From: JAKFWI01 sp031398975
Lineage (GTDB): Bacteria > Pseudomonadota > Alphaproteobacteria > Caulobacterales > Aquidulcibacteraceae
DNA: 64,000 nt
NCBI GenBank assembly: GCA_031398975.1
Contig: JANNOI010000020.1
Coordinates: 23,197 to 87,196, forward strand
Direction of reading: 5' to 3'
This document shows, one piece after another, positions 51,876 to 63,130 of the stretch. Made by a program: the position numbers and the translations under genes. Each line of letters begins with the position of its first letter. Within the stretch, counting starts at the first letter, position 1. The notes beneath the pieces are model-generated. The model ran no database searches and had not been told where the DNA came from. It saw only the letters and a program-made list of their open reading frames with translations.

Positions 51876-54392
51876 TCAGCGCGGGGGGATCAGGTTCGGG
51901 TCGGCGCCGGCGCCGGCCTGGCGCGGCAGCGTACGCGGCAACACGTAACGCTGATAGAGCACCGCCACCACGATCGAGAGCACGCCCAGCCCCAGGAAGG
52001 AGAGCGCCCGGAGCACCCCGGTCAACCCCCCCATATCGACCCCGAAGGCCTTGATGATCGACGCCAACAGCACAACGAGCGACACATAGCGCATCGAAGG
52101 TTGCTTCCGGATTAACCCAAGCCAGAGCACCACCCCCGCATAGGCGAGGCAGGCGGCGGTGTAGCCATAGGCTTCCGCCTCCAGAATGGGGCCCGCCTGC
52201 AGCGCGCCGGGATGGAACAGCCGGCGCACCTCCAGCGTGACATTGACGAACGCCAGCGCCATCGCCGCCGCGCCCGCGATCTCGGCGCGCACGGTAAGTC
52301 CCTGCCGGCGCTGCACGATGGCGTAGGCCGCCAGAAGCCCCGCCGGCAGGCCATAGCCCAAGAGCAGCGTGTTGAAGATGGCGACGCCCGGCGCGGGCGC
52401 AGGATAGAGCCCCCACCACGGGTTCACCAACACGCCGCCCAGGAGGAAAAGGTGCGCCCCCGCGACGCCGGCGATCAGCGCCTGGCCCCAAAACAGCACC
52501 GGGCGCGGCTTCGGGCCGAAGCGCGCCGCCAAGCCGAGCGCGAGCCCAATCCAGGCGGCGCTGTGCAGGCCAAGCTCCACGAGCCCCCCATAATCCGCGC
52601 CCGGCGCCCCGCCGGTGGCGAGATGGCGCGCCTGCAGCGTCAGCCCCGCAACCACGACCGCCAACACGGCGGCCTCCAGCACCTCGATCGTGCGGGCGCG
52701 CGCGGAAAGCCCGTTGCGGCGGTAGAGCCGCGCGGCGGCCCACAGCGCTGCGGCGCACAGCGCATAGACCGGCGCGATCGCGTTCCACAGCGGCGTAGGC
52801 GCGATGGCGTAAGAATAGGGCGCGAGCGAAAGCCCCAGCCGCCAGACCAGCGCCGCGGCGAGGATCGCCTGCGCAAGCCGCAAGGCCTTCAGCGCAAAGC
52901 GCAGATCGAGCCAAGCGAGGATCGGGACCAGCAGCGCCAGCGCCGCCGATAGCGCAAACCCCTGGAGCGCGATCGAGGCCGCCAGCGCCGCCGCGGCCGC
53001 AGCGCCGAGGGATAGGGAGGCCCGCGTCGCTTCCGTTTTCGCCTGCGCCACCCCGCCTGCGTTGAGCGCGGCGAGGCCGCCTGCGATCAGGGCCCAGACG
53101 AGCGGGCTTTGCGGGTCCTGCTGGCGCGCCGCCGCCAGCGCCGCCAGCGCCGCCACCGGGCCAAGGGCCGCGAGCACCGCGCCGGGCGCGCTCCCGCCGG
53201 GACGCGCGGTCATCGCGAAGCCGCCGAGGCCCGCCAGGACCGCGAGCGCGCCGGCCATCGGGGCGGGGCCGCTTTCGCCGCGCTCCAGCGCCGGCCAGGA
53301 AAGGATCGCCGCCACCCCGAGCGCCTGCGCCGCGAAGGGGGCGGCCATAAAGCCCTGCCGCAGCGCCGCCACGGCGCAGGTTGCGGCCGCAAGGGTAAGG
53401 ATCGCGGCGATCACCGCGGGATCGTGTCCCCCGCGAATAGCGACGGCATACAGCAGGAGGCCCGCGGCGGCGGCGATCGCGTGGGCGGCGATGAGGGAGT
53501 GCGGCCAGGCCGAAGGCGCGCGCCAGGAAGCCTCGCCCGCCCGCGGCCAGGCGAACGCCGTCCCAAGGCCCGCGAGGACCAGGAGATAAAGCGCCGCCTC
53601 ACCTTGGTGCTGCGGATCGAAGCCGGCTTGCAGCCAGGCCAACGCCCACCCCAATGCGCCCCCCGCCGCCGGCCAGACCAGAGCCCACCAATCCTTGGCC
53701 TTGATCACCGCCAGCGCCGCGGCCGTGAACGCGGCGAGATAAACGAACAGGGCCGCCGGGCCGGGCGTGGCAAGCGGCGCCAGCGCCGGCGCCAGATAAG
53801 CGCCCGCGATTGCAAGTGCGGCGAGCGCCGGGCCGTCCCGCAGCGACAGCGCGAGCGCCGCGGCGGAAACGGCCCCCATCGTCAAAAAGGCGAGCCAGGC
53901 CGGCGTCAGCGCAAAGGCTGCGTAGCCCGCATAGGCGGCGGCGTACGCCGCGATGAGGCCGGCGCAGGTCAGGATCAGCGGCAGATGGGGCAGTCGCGGA
54001 CGCCCGAACGCCTTGGCCGAAAGCCCTTGGCGCAGCCAGCGCCCGCCGAGCGTCTTTTCCAGGCGCGCAAGGGCGGGGACCGGCTTGGGAGCGGGCTCGG
54101 ATGCGGCGGGCTCGGATGCGGCGGGCTGGGATGCAGAGAGAGGAGGCGCCGGGGCCGGCGGCTCGGGATCGGGGGGCGGGGAGGGCGGCGCTGGCGGCGC
54201 GAACGGCACGGGCGCCGTCGCGCCCGAATGCGGCAGCAGCGCGAGCGCCTCCCGCAGCGCGCGGACCTCGCCTTCCAGCTGCATCAAAGCGGCGCGGTGG
54301 CGCACCGTACGCAGGAATGCGACCCCGCCAAGGATCGCCAGCGTCGCCAGACTGAAAACCGCCAGCACCGCCAGCGCGAGCAGATCCTCCAC
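51876..54392 (-). CDS. DUF2339 large membrane protein
   Basis: An 838-residue protein with an N-terminal membrane anchor (about 5-27), a short coiled-coil-like stretch, a long Pro/Ala-rich spacer (about 62-108), then WLRQGLSAKAFGRP and more than 20 hydrophobic segments. The C-terminus SILSFLGLGVLSIVV-like pattern and the overall design match DUF2339, a family of unknown function. It is followed 16 bases later by dapB and lies 70 bases downstream of dnaJ, so it may be transcribed with either. Confidence 0.83.
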   Translation of the reverse strand: MEDLLALAVLAVFSLATLAILGGVAFLRTVRHRAALMQLEGEVRALREALALLPHSGATAPVPFAPPAPPSPPPDPEPPAPAPPLSASQPAASEPAASEPAPKPVPALARLEKTLGGRWLRQGLSAKAFGRPRLPHLPLILTCAGLIAAYAAAYAGYAAFALTPAWLAFLTMGAVSAAALALSLRDGPALAALAIAGAYLAPALAPLATPGPAALFVYLAAFTAAALAVIKAKDWWALVWPAAGGALGWALAWLQAGFDPQHQGEAALYLLVLAGLGTAFAWPRAGEASWRAPSAWPHSLIAAHAIAAAAGLLLYAVAIRGGHDPAVIAAILTLAAATCAVAALRQGFMAAPFAAQALGVAAILSWPALERGESGPAPMAGALAVLAGLGGFAMTARPGGSAPGAVLAALGPVAALAALAAARQQDPQSPLVWALIAGGLAALNAGGVAQAKTEATRASLSLGAAAAAALAASIALQGFALSAALALLVPILAWLDLRFALKALRLAQAILAAALVWRLGLSLAPYSYAIAPTPLWNAIAPVYALCAAALWAAARLYRRNGLSARARTIEVLEAAVLAVVVAGLTLQARHLATGGAPGADYGGLVELGLHSAAWIGLALGLAARFGPKPRPVLFWGQALIAGVAGAHLFLLGGVLVNPWWGLYPAPAPGVAIFNTLLLGYGLPAGLLAAYAIVQRRQGLTVRAEIAGAAAMALAFVNVTLEVRRLFHPGALQAGPILEAEAYGYTAACLAYAGVVLWLGLIRKQPSMRYVSLVVLLASIIKAFGVDMGGLTGVLRALSFLGLGVLSIVVAVLYQRYVLPRTLPRQAGAGADPNLIPPR

Positions 54393-54462
54393 AGCCCGCC
54401 CACTCCCACAAGCCGGCGCGACCCGCGCAGCCGTCTCTCAGAGCTTTAACGCGGCGGCGGCG

Positions 54463-55632
54463 TCAACTCCTTTGCGTTTCGCGGTTCTGCGATTCGCTCC
54501 GGTGCGTTTCGGTGTGGGTGTCGAAGAAGCGCTTCATGGCGTCGAAAAAGCCCTTGCTCTGGGGATGGGCGTCCTCGCCGCAGGTCTCGGCGAACTCCTC
54601 CAGGAGCTTGCGCTGTTTCGCGGTAAGCTTCTGCGGCGTCTCGACGAACAATTCGACGTGCAGATCCCCGCGCGGGCCGCCCCGCAGCGTCGTCATGCCT
54701 TTGTTCTTCAGCCGGATGCGCCGCCCGGTCTGGGAGCCTTCGGGGACCGTGATGGTGCTGGGGCCGCCATCGATGGTGGGGATTTCCACCGCCCCGCCCA
54801 GGGCCGCCGTCACCATCGGCACGACGGCGCGGCAATAAAGGTCGGCCCCGTCCCGCTCGAACAGGGGGTGCGCCTTGACGGCGAGGAAGATGTAGAGGTC
54901 CCCGTTATGGGCCGCCCCCGCGCCCTGGTTTCCCTCCCCGGCGAGGCGGATGCGCGTGCCGTCCTCGACGCCGGCGGGGATCTTCACCGCGAGCGTCCGC
55001 TGCTGCTGCACCCGGCCGCGCCCGGCGCAGGTCCGGCACGGATTGCGGATCACCTGGCCGCGCCCGCCGCAGGAGGGGCAGGTGCGCACCATCCGGAACA
55101 TGCCCTGATTGGCGCGGACCTGGCCTGCGCCGCCGCAATGCATGCAGGTTTCGGGGCGTGAGCCTTCGGCGGCGCCGGAACCGCGGCAGGTCCCGCAATT
55201 CTGCGCCGAGGGCACAGAGATTTCGCGCTCTGCGCCGAGGAAGGCCTCCTCGAGCGTGATCTCCATGTCGTAGCGCAGATCCTGCCCGCGCTCGGGACCG
55301 CCGCGGCGCCCGCCGCCGGCCCCGCGGCTGAAGATGTCTCCGAAGGCCTCGCCGAACACTTCGCTGAAGATGTCGGAGAAATCGGCCTGGCCGTGGCCGC
55401 CGTGCGGGCCCCCGCCGGAGCCGAAGGCGGCCTTGCCGAACCGGTCGTACAGCGCGCGCTTTTCGGGATCGGACAGGACTGCGTAGGCCTCGTTTAGCTC
55501 CTTGAACGTGTTTTCGCAGCCGCCCGTGTCGGGGTGGGTTTCCTTCGCCTTGCGGCGGAACGCGGCCTTGACGGCCGCCTGGTCGGCGGTGCGGTCCACG
55601 CCCAGCACGTCATAATAGGAGCGTTCGCTCAT
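54463..55632 (-). CDS. dnaJ: Chaperone DnaJ
   Basis: DnaJ brings substrates to DnaK and stimulates its ATPase. The 389-residue protein has a J domain with HPD (about 34-36), a Gly/Phe-rich region (about 65-110), four CxxCxGxG-type zinc motifs (CGTCRGSG, CMHCGGAG, CPSCGGRG, CRTCAGRG) and the C-terminal substrate domains. It is 52 bases downstream of dnaK. Confidence 0.96.
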   Translation of the reverse strand: MSERSYYDVLGVDRTADQAAVKAAFRRKAKETHPDTGGCENTFKELNEAYAVLSDPEKRALYDRFGKAAFGSGGGPHGGHGQADFSDIFSEVFGEAFGDIFSRGAGGGRRGGPERGQDLRYDMEITLEEAFLGAEREISVPSAQNCGTCRGSGAAEGSRPETCMHCGGAGQVRANQGMFRMVRTCPSCGGRGQVIRNPCRTCAGRGRVQQQRTLAVKIPAGVEDGTRIRLAGEGNQGAGAAHNGDLYIFLAVKAHPLFERDGADLYCRAVVPMVTAALGGAVEIPTIDGGPSTITVPEGSQTGRRIRLKNKGMTTLRGGPRGDLHVELFVETPQKLTAKQRKLLEEFAETCGEDAHPQSKGFFDAMKRFFDTHTETHRSESQNRETQRS

Positions 55633-55684
55633 CGCGCGCGTCCCGGACGCCCGGCCCCCCGCGGCCCCGCAACCGCCGCGCCCA

Positions 55685-57601
<1,917 letters not shown>

Positions 57602-57722
57602 AGTTCACTCGTCCTCGTCCGTTGGCGGCGACGCGACGCCGATAGGAAAGGGGCCCGGTTGCGGCGCCCCTCGGCGAATGCGTCCCGAAGCCATTGAAGG
57701 CGGTTGCAGCAGGTCGTGGCTG

Positions 57723-57750
57723 ATATGGGAAGCCCCAAAGGCCCGACAAG
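57723..57750 (-). promoter_or_regulatory. RpoH (sigma-32) promoter candidate, dnaK
   Basis: On the dnaK strand, CTTGTC (57750-57745) is followed after 15 bases by CCCATAT (57729-57723), close to the heat-shock promoter pattern CTTGAA and CCCATAT. It lies 120-150 bases before the dnaK ATG, leaving a leader of about 115 bases. No CIRCE repeat was seen, so control by RpoH rather than HrcA is suggested. Confidence 0.6.
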
Positions 57751-57865
57751 GCAGGCGATCATGCGGGGGCGGCCCGCCCGCCCGGGGGCGCTGCGGGGCC
57801 CAAAGCGCCGGCCATGGCGCGCCGGCGCGTAACCCGTTAAGGCTCTACCGCCCAGGAGAATTTCC

Positions 57866-58750
57866 ATGTCCAGCCCGATCCCCGCCAGCCCGATCATCGC
57901 CCCACCGCGCCGCGCCATGCTCACCGGCGCCGTGTTCACCGCCGGTTATGCTCTCGCGGTCTCCCCGGTCAACGCCGCCGCCATCGCCACCGACGAGAAA
58001 GGTCTGATCACCGAGGAGATTGCCTATCCAGGCTTCGGCGGCTACGCGCTGCCTGCTTATGTGGCGCGTCCGCGCAGCGGCAAGCCCGCCCCGGTCGTGA
58101 TCGTCGTCAGCGAGATTTTCGGGGTCCACGCTTATATCAAGGATGTCGCCCGGCGCTTCGCAAAGCTCGGCTATGTCGCGATCGCGCCTGATTATTTCGA
58201 CCGCGCGGGCGATCCCGCCGCCCTCACCGATTTCGACGCCATCCTCGCGCTCGTGAACAAGGCGGGCCAGGCGCAGGTGCTCGCCGACACCGCCGGCGCG
58301 CTCGCCTATCTGAAGACCAAGCCCTATGCGGACGTGGCCCGCGCGGGGATCACCGGCTTCTGCTGGGGCGGCAATGTGGTGTGGATGGCGGCGGCGCGGG
58401 TGGCGGGCCTCAAGGCGGGGGTGGCGTGGTACGGGCGGCTGAAGCGGCCGGCCGAGGGCCGCGGCGCGAATTCCCCCGATCCGTTCCCGGTGGACGTGGC
58501 GGGGGAGCTGAAAATCCCCGTGCTCGGCCTCTACGCCGAGCAGGATAGCGGCATCCCCCTGTCCGACGTCGAAGCCATGAAGGCCGCGCTCGCCGGCGCC
58601 GGCGCCGGCGGGCCCCGCAGCGAGATCATCGTCTATCCCGGCGCCCAGCACGGGTTTCACGCCGATTACCGCCCCTCCTATCTCGAGCCTGCCGCGAAGG
58701 ACGGCTGGAACCGGCTGCTCGCCTGGTTCGCCAAGAACGGGGTGAAGTGA
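57866..58750 (+). CDS. Dienelactone hydrolase family protein, exported
   Basis: A 294-residue hydrolase with an N-terminal export signal containing RRAML and AVSPVNAAA, a possible twin-arginine signal. The core carries EIFGVHAYI, Cys in GFCWGG, Asp in YAEQDSGIP and His in PGAQHGFHAD. It differs from the cytoplasmic homologue at 23.5 kb by the signal and by TrpCys in place of CysLeu around the nucleophile. The ATG has AGGAGA upstream. It is divergent from dnaK. Substrate unknown. Confidence 0.85.
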   Translation: MSSPIPASPIIAPPRRAMLTGAVFTAGYALAVSPVNAAAIATDEKGLITEEIAYPGFGGYALPAYVARPRSGKPAPVVIVVSEIFGVHAYIKDVARRFAKLGYVAIAPDYFDRAGDPAALTDFDAILALVNKAGQAQVLADTAGALAYLKTKPYADVARAGITGFCWGGNVVWMAAARVAGLKAGVAWYGRLKRPAEGRGANSPDPFPVDVAGELKIPVLGLYAEQDSGIPLSDVEAMKAALAGAGAGGPRSEIIVYPGAQHGFHADYRPSYLEPAAKDGWNRLLAWFAKNGVK

Positions 58751-58893
58751 CGCCTGCCGTCACGGAAAGGTGAGGGGAGGGGAAGGGGAGGGGCGCAGCG
58801 CAGGGCCCACCCTCGCGGCGCCGGCCACGCCTGCCTATGTACGCTCGGCGACACCGCCGGGCGTGCCTGCGCCAAGCCGTGAGGAGAAGCGCG

Positions 58894-59979
58894 ATGCGTT
58901 ACAAAAAACTCGGCCGCACCGGCCTGCTCGTCTCTGAAGTGTGCCTCGGCACGATGACGTTCGGGGGCGGGGAGGGCTTCTGGTCCGCGATCGGCGCGCT
59001 TGACCAGGATAATTCAGCCGGGCTGATGAAGACCGCCTTCGATTCCGGCGTGAACTTCTTCGATACCGCCGACGTCTATTCCGACGGCCAGTCCGAGGAG
59101 ATCGTGGGGCGCGCGATCGCCGCCTTGGGCTTGCGGCGGGACGAGATCGTGGTCGCCACCAAGGCGTTCGGGCGGATGGCGGACCGGGTGGGCCCGGACG
59201 CGCCCCCCGCGGCGCTGGCCGAAGCCGACCGCCGCAAGGGCGTGCGCAACATCAACGGCCTATCGCGCAAGCATCTGTTTGATGCGGTGGACGCAAGCCT
59301 CAAGCGCCTGAACCTCGATTATATCGATCTCTACCAGACGCACGGCTATGACCCGCTCACCCCAATCGAGGAGACGCTCGACGCGCTGAACGACATCGTG
59401 CGTTCCGGGCGGGTGCGCTATGTGGGCTTGTGCAACCTGCCGGCCTGGCTGATCGCCAAGGCGCTCGGCGTGTCCGAGCGCAAGGGCTATGCGCGCTACG
59501 AATCCGTGCAGATGTATTACACCATCGCCGGGCGGGATTTGGAGCGCGAGGTCGTGCCGCTGGCGGTGGAGGAGAAGCTCGCCATCCTGCCGTGGAGCCC
59601 GCTGGCGGGGGGCTTTCTCTCCGGCAAGTTCACGCGCGAGGGCCAGGGCCCGGACGGCGCGCGCCGCCAGGCGTTCGACTTTCCACCGCTGGACAAGGAG
59701 CGCGGGTTCAACGTGATCGACGCGATGCGCCCGCTGGCGGAGGCCCGCGGCGTTTCGGTGGCGCAGATCGCGCTGGCCTGGCTGCTGCACCAGCCTCACG
59801 TCACCAGCGTGATCGTCGGCGCCAAGACTCAAGGCCAGCTGCGCGACAACCTCGCCGCCACCGAAGTGCGCCTGACCGAAGCCGATCTCGCCGCGCTCGA
59901 CGCCGTCTCCGCGCTACCGCGCGAATACCCGGGCTGGATGTTCGAAGTCCAGAGCGCCGATCGGCGCGGGCAAATCTAG
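58894..59979 (+). CDS. Aldo/keto reductase
   Basis: A 361-residue NADPH-dependent aldo/keto reductase. It starts MRYKKLGRTGLLVSEVCLGTM, and the catalytic tetrad is visible: Asp and Tyr in FDTADVYSDGQSE, Lys in VATKAFG and His in YQTHGYDP. GAKTQGQLRDNLAA near the C-terminus is the coenzyme-binding motif. The chosen ATG has GAGGAG upstream. It follows the hydrolase gene by 143 bases. Confidence 0.9.
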   Translation: MRYKKLGRTGLLVSEVCLGTMTFGGGEGFWSAIGALDQDNSAGLMKTAFDSGVNFFDTADVYSDGQSEEIVGRAIAALGLRRDEIVVATKAFGRMADRVGPDAPPAALAEADRRKGVRNINGLSRKHLFDAVDASLKRLNLDYIDLYQTHGYDPLTPIEETLDALNDIVRSGRVRYVGLCNLPAWLIAKALGVSERKGYARYESVQMYYTIAGRDLEREVVPLAVEEKLAILPWSPLAGGFLSGKFTREGQGPDGARRQAFDFPPLDKERGFNVIDAMRPLAEARGVSVAQIALAWLLHQPHVTSVIVGAKTQGQLRDNLAATEVRLTEADLAALDAVSALPREYPGWMFEVQSADRRGQI

Positions 59980-60012
59980 CCGGCTAATCCGCCACGCTTT
60001 TCACCCCTCGCT

Positions 60013-60113
60013 GTCATCCCGGACGCGGCAAAGCCGCGCTCCGGGACCTCCCGCAGGACCGAGCGCAATCGCACCAAGGTCCCGGCTCTGCGCTGCCCTC
60101 CGGCCGGGATGAC
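60013..60113. repeat. Dispersed alphaproteobacterial-type palindromic repeat
   Basis: The ends GTCATCCCGG and CCGGGATGAC are a perfect 10-bp inverted repeat 101 bp apart. Inside are nested arms such as GCGGC-AAA-GCCGC and TCCGGGACC with GGTCCCGG further on. Repeats of this pattern are common between genes in many alphaproteobacteria. It fills the gap between convergent aldo/keto reductase and DUF3576 genes and could act as a terminator. Confidence 0.8.
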
Positions 60114-60145
60114 GCTTTGGGGGAGAGGGCGCAGTGACGGCCCGA

Positions 60146-60649
60146 TCAGCCCTTCTCGAGCGTGGACAGGCGCAATTGGCGCGCGCGGGTTAGGATGGCG
60201 TTCTCGATCTGGATGCCGGTGTCGGTATCGGTGGCGGCGTTGACCCAGCCATTGGCCGTGAGCGTCTGTTTAAAGATGGACACCTTGATCCCGTCCGCGC
60301 GCAGGCGTGCATCTAGGATATAGACGGTGGCCTTGAACTTCTCGTTCGGCTTTTCGGGATTGACGTACCATTCGGTGATGATCACGCCGCCGAACGGATC
60401 GGCCGATTCCAGCGGCATGAAGCTCAACGTGTCGAGCGTGGCGCGCCACAGGAAGCTGTTGACGCCGATATTGGCTTGGTTGGGCTGCTCGTCCTTGTCC
60501 CGGCCGAGGCCGAACGAGAACCCTCCCGGCTCGTCAATCCCCACGCGCGAGGTGCGCGGGCCGTCATCGTCGCCGGAGGCGCAGGCGCCGAGCGCGCTCA
60601 CCGCCAGCAGCGCCACCGCGTTCGTCCGGACGCTGCGGTTCACCTTCAT
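60146..60649 (-). CDS. DUF3576 lipoprotein
   Basis: A 167-residue protein with a lipoprotein signal (LGAC, Cys about 23) and a domain with NSFLWRATLDTLSFMPLESADPFGGVIITEWY, the signature of DUF3576. The family is of unknown function, probably at the outer membrane. It is divergent from the porin-like gene (119 bases). Confidence 0.88.
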   Translation of the reverse strand: MKVNRSVRTNAVALLAVSALGACASGDDDGPRTSRVGIDEPGGFSFGLGRDKDEQPNQANIGVNSFLWRATLDTLSFMPLESADPFGGVIITEWYVNPEKPNEKFKATVYILDARLRADGIKVSIFKQTLTANGWVNAATDTDTGIQIENAILTRARQLRLSTLEKG

Positions 60650-60768
60650 GCGCCTCTCCTAATGTCGCGATGCAGCGCCGCTGCGCCCGCGCGCGCCTGC
60701 CGGCATGGGCCGACGATGGGAAGCGCTATATAGCATGGTCGCTCCGGGCGGCCAGAGGCGGGTGTGTG

Positions 60769-61959
60769 ATGGGCAGGATCGGCGCGGGGCTTGTTTCGGC
60801 CGGGCTTTTGGCGGGCGGCGTCGGGGGCGCCCAGGCCGTGGAATGGCGCGACGAGCGCGGCGCGGCGCTGGCGCTGGCGGCTTCGGCGCTCGACCAGACG
60901 GGCGGGCTCGACGCGGAGCCGCTGCTGGCCCGGGCTGACATTTATTGGGAGCGGACGGGCCTCTTCGCCAACGGCCTGGAGGCGGGGCTTTCGCTCGGGG
61001 CGGCGGCGGCGCGCGATCATCCCGCCCGCGATCCCCGCGCCGGCGCGGGGGGCGCCTGCCCGCCGCAGGAGCCGGCGTGCCCCAATTCCGCGGGCGAGCC
61101 GGTGCGGGCCCCCGTCAGCGGGCTCGTCTCGGCCGGCCCCGCGGCCGATCGCGGCGTGCGTGGGGAGGTGGAGACGGCCTATCTCTTCCTCCGCGGCCCG
61201 TGGGGGGAGGGCAGCCTCGGGCGTGACCAAGGCGCGGGGGACCGCTTCTCGCTGCCGCCGCCCACGATCCTGCGCGCCGTGGGGCTGGCGGACGCGACGC
61301 TCGATCCCACAGGCTTCGGCGCCATCGTGCTGCGCAACGACCTCTCGGGCTTTTCCGCCAAGGCGAGCTATGTCTCCCCGCGCCTGTTGGGCTTCAGCGC
61401 AGGCCTCTCCTACACGCCGCGCTTCGAGGGCCGGGGCCTGGACCAGGGCGCCCGCGCCGGCGCCGCGCCCGACCCGGAGGACACGCTGGAGGCCGGGCTT
61501 TCGTTCGCGCGGACCTGGCGCAGCGGGTGGGAGACGCAAAGCGCGCTCACCTATTCCACCGCCGACGGCGGCGCCCGCGCGGGCTTCGACCGCATCGAAA
61601 GCGCTTCCGCCGGCATCCAGATCGGGCGCGAGGGGTGGCGGCTCGGCGCGTCGGGGCTTGTCAGCGACAATGGCTGGGCGGCCGGGGACGCGCCTTATGC
61701 GGCCTATGGCGCAAGCGCAAGCTGGGCCAGGGCTAAATGGGCGTTCATGGCCGGCGTCGCGCGCGCGCGCGACGATCTCGTCGGCGTCGATACCCACCGG
61801 GTGCTGGCGGGCGCGCGGTTTTCGGTGACGGATCAATTCAGTGTGGCGCTCGCGGGGCTCGCGGGCGGGCGGGCGATCCGAGGCGTGGCGCAGGGCCGCG
61901 TGGACAAGACGGAGGAACGCACGCAGGGGCTGGTCGCTGAATTTCTTTTCAACCTGTGA
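60769..61959 (+). CDS. Porin-like outer-membrane beta-barrel protein
   Basis: A 396-residue protein with a signal peptide (MGRIGAGLVSAGLLAGGVGGAQA) and repeated alternating strands such as VETAYLFLRG, GAIVLRNDLSG and LGFSAGLSYTPRF. The C-terminus ends FLFN-Leu, close to the aromatic end of outer-membrane barrels, and GEGSLGRDQGAGDRF resembles the porin constriction loop. It resembles Gram-negative porins in layout; the substrate is not known. The frame opens earlier, but this ATG gives a clean signal peptide. Confidence 0.75.
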   Translation: MGRIGAGLVSAGLLAGGVGGAQAVEWRDERGAALALAASALDQTGGLDAEPLLARADIYWERTGLFANGLEAGLSLGAAAARDHPARDPRAGAGGACPPQEPACPNSAGEPVRAPVSGLVSAGPAADRGVRGEVETAYLFLRGPWGEGSLGRDQGAGDRFSLPPPTILRAVGLADATLDPTGFGAIVLRNDLSGFSAKASYVSPRLLGFSAGLSYTPRFEGRGLDQGARAGAAPDPEDTLEAGLSFARTWRSGWETQSALTYSTADGGARAGFDRIESASAGIQIGREGWRLGASGLVSDNGWAAGDAPYAAYGASASWARAKWAFMAGVARARDDLVGVDTHRVLAGARFSVTDQFSVALAGLAGGRAIRGVAQGRVDKTEERTQGLVAEFLFNL

Positions 61960-62025
61960 CCTAAAATTCATCCCCCCGCGCTCTGTTTCACTGTAATGTT
62001 ATCGTCTTCGAGAGGGGTGACGGCC

Positions 62026-62511
62026 GTGCGGTTGAGCTACGCCATGGTGGGTATAGGCGGGGTTGCACTCGCCTCCTTTTTCTATGCGCCGGCTGGGGCG
62101 GCGGAAGCTGCGCCGGCCGCGAATTCATCCGTCAATTCGTCTGTCAGCCGCGTAGGCGTGCCGGCGACGGCCGAGGCCCCCTGGTTTCAGCGCTATACGA
62201 GCAGCGCCGGCGCCGCCGAGGGCGTCACCCTTGCGCCCGGCGCGGGGGAGGGCGTCAACCGCTCTTTGACCTGGGCGCCGTCGGCGCGCTGGGGCGTGAC
62301 GCTCAATATGCGCGAGCAGCCCGCCGCGGAAGCGGCCGCTCCCGGCAGCGAAAGCTCGGTCCAGGCCTTCTACCATTTCACCCCGCGGCTGCGCGTGGGC
62401 GGCGAGGTGAGCGTGGCGGCGCCCGCGGCGCCCGGCCCCGTGGCGGCCCCGCGCGGCGCCGCAGAGGAGGCGAGCGCGGGCGTAAAGCTCGAATCCGCCT
62501 TCAAGTTCTGA
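62026..62511 (+). CDS. NtrZ-like periplasmic protein
   Basis: A 161-residue exported protein. The N-terminal segment AMVGIGGVALASFFYAPAGAAEA is a signal peptide, and the C-terminal part (RWGVTLNMRE, VQAFYHFTPRLRVGGEVSVA and VKLESAFKF) resembles the NtrZ family, which in Caulobacter inhibits the NtrY sensor kinase. The start is a GTG with GAGAGGGG upstream; a less likely ATG lies ten codons earlier. ntrXY is not in this window, so the role is by similarity. Its end overlaps the convergent ThiE-like gene by 11 bases. Confidence 0.65.
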   Translation: MRLSYAMVGIGGVALASFFYAPAGAAEAAPAANSSVNSSVSRVGVPATAEAPWFQRYTSSAGAAEGVTLAPGAGEGVNRSLTWAPSARWGVTLNMREQPAAEAAAPGSESSVQAFYHFTPRLRVGGEVSVAAPAAPGPVAAPRGAAEEASAGVKLESAFKF

Positions 62512-63130
62512 CGTCGCGCGCCGCGCCCGCGAACGCGGCCACGGCCGCAATTCCGCTGAAGCCGCCCCCGAGCCTCCCCGCCGTGCGCCCGTCTATCCCG
62601 CCGAGGGCGATCACGGGCAGGCCGGCGCGCCGCGCCGCCGCCGCCGCACGCCGCGCGCCCAGCGGCTTGCCCGCCGAAGCGCTCGCGCTTTCGAACACCG
62701 GGGAAAGCAGCGCGGCGTCCGCGCCCGCCGCAGCCGCCCGGCGCAGCGCCGCGCTCGAATGCGCGGCGACGCTGATCACCCAGGCCGGGTGGTTCCGCTT
62801 TAGCGCGCGCGCCTGCGCGCCTGCGCGCTCCGGCAAATGCACCCCGTCCGCACCCACCGCGCGCGCCAAGCCTGCATCGGCGCCGATCAGCAGCAAGACG
62901 CCCCGCCGGCGGGTGATGCGCCGCAGCGCCCGCGCGATCGCCCACCGCTCCCCCGCCCCGAAGGCGCGGTAGACGAAAGCGGCCCCGCGCGGGGCGCGCG
63001 CCGCCAGGGCCAGCGGATCGGGAGTGCGGGCAGGGTCGGTAAGCGCGAAAAGGCCGGGGAGCCTCTGCCTCTTGAGCCGGCGCGCCAGCGCGCCTAAGCG
63101 TCGGTCGGGCGCGGAGGGCAAGGGCTGCAT
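62501..63130 (-). CDS. ThiE/TenI-family protein (thiamine phosphate synthase-like)
   Basis: A 209-residue TIM-barrel protein of the ThiE/TenI family with LPGLFALTDPART, ADGVHLPER, SVAAHSSAALRRAAAAGADAALLSPVFES and LPVIALGGI in order. The motif that in ThiE carries a metal-binding Asn-Asp reads IGADAGLA, so true thiamine phosphate synthesis is uncertain. Its start shares CATG with yggS. Confidence 0.72.
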   Translation of the reverse strand: MQPLPSAPDRRLGALARRLKRQRLPGLFALTDPARTPDPLALAARAPRGAAFVYRAFGAGERWAIARALRRITRRRGVLLLIGADAGLARAVGADGVHLPERAGAQARALKRNHPAWVISVAAHSSAALRRAAAAGADAALLSPVFESASASAGKPLGARRAAAAARRAGLPVIALGGIDGRTAGRLGGGFSGIAAVAAFAGAARDVRT

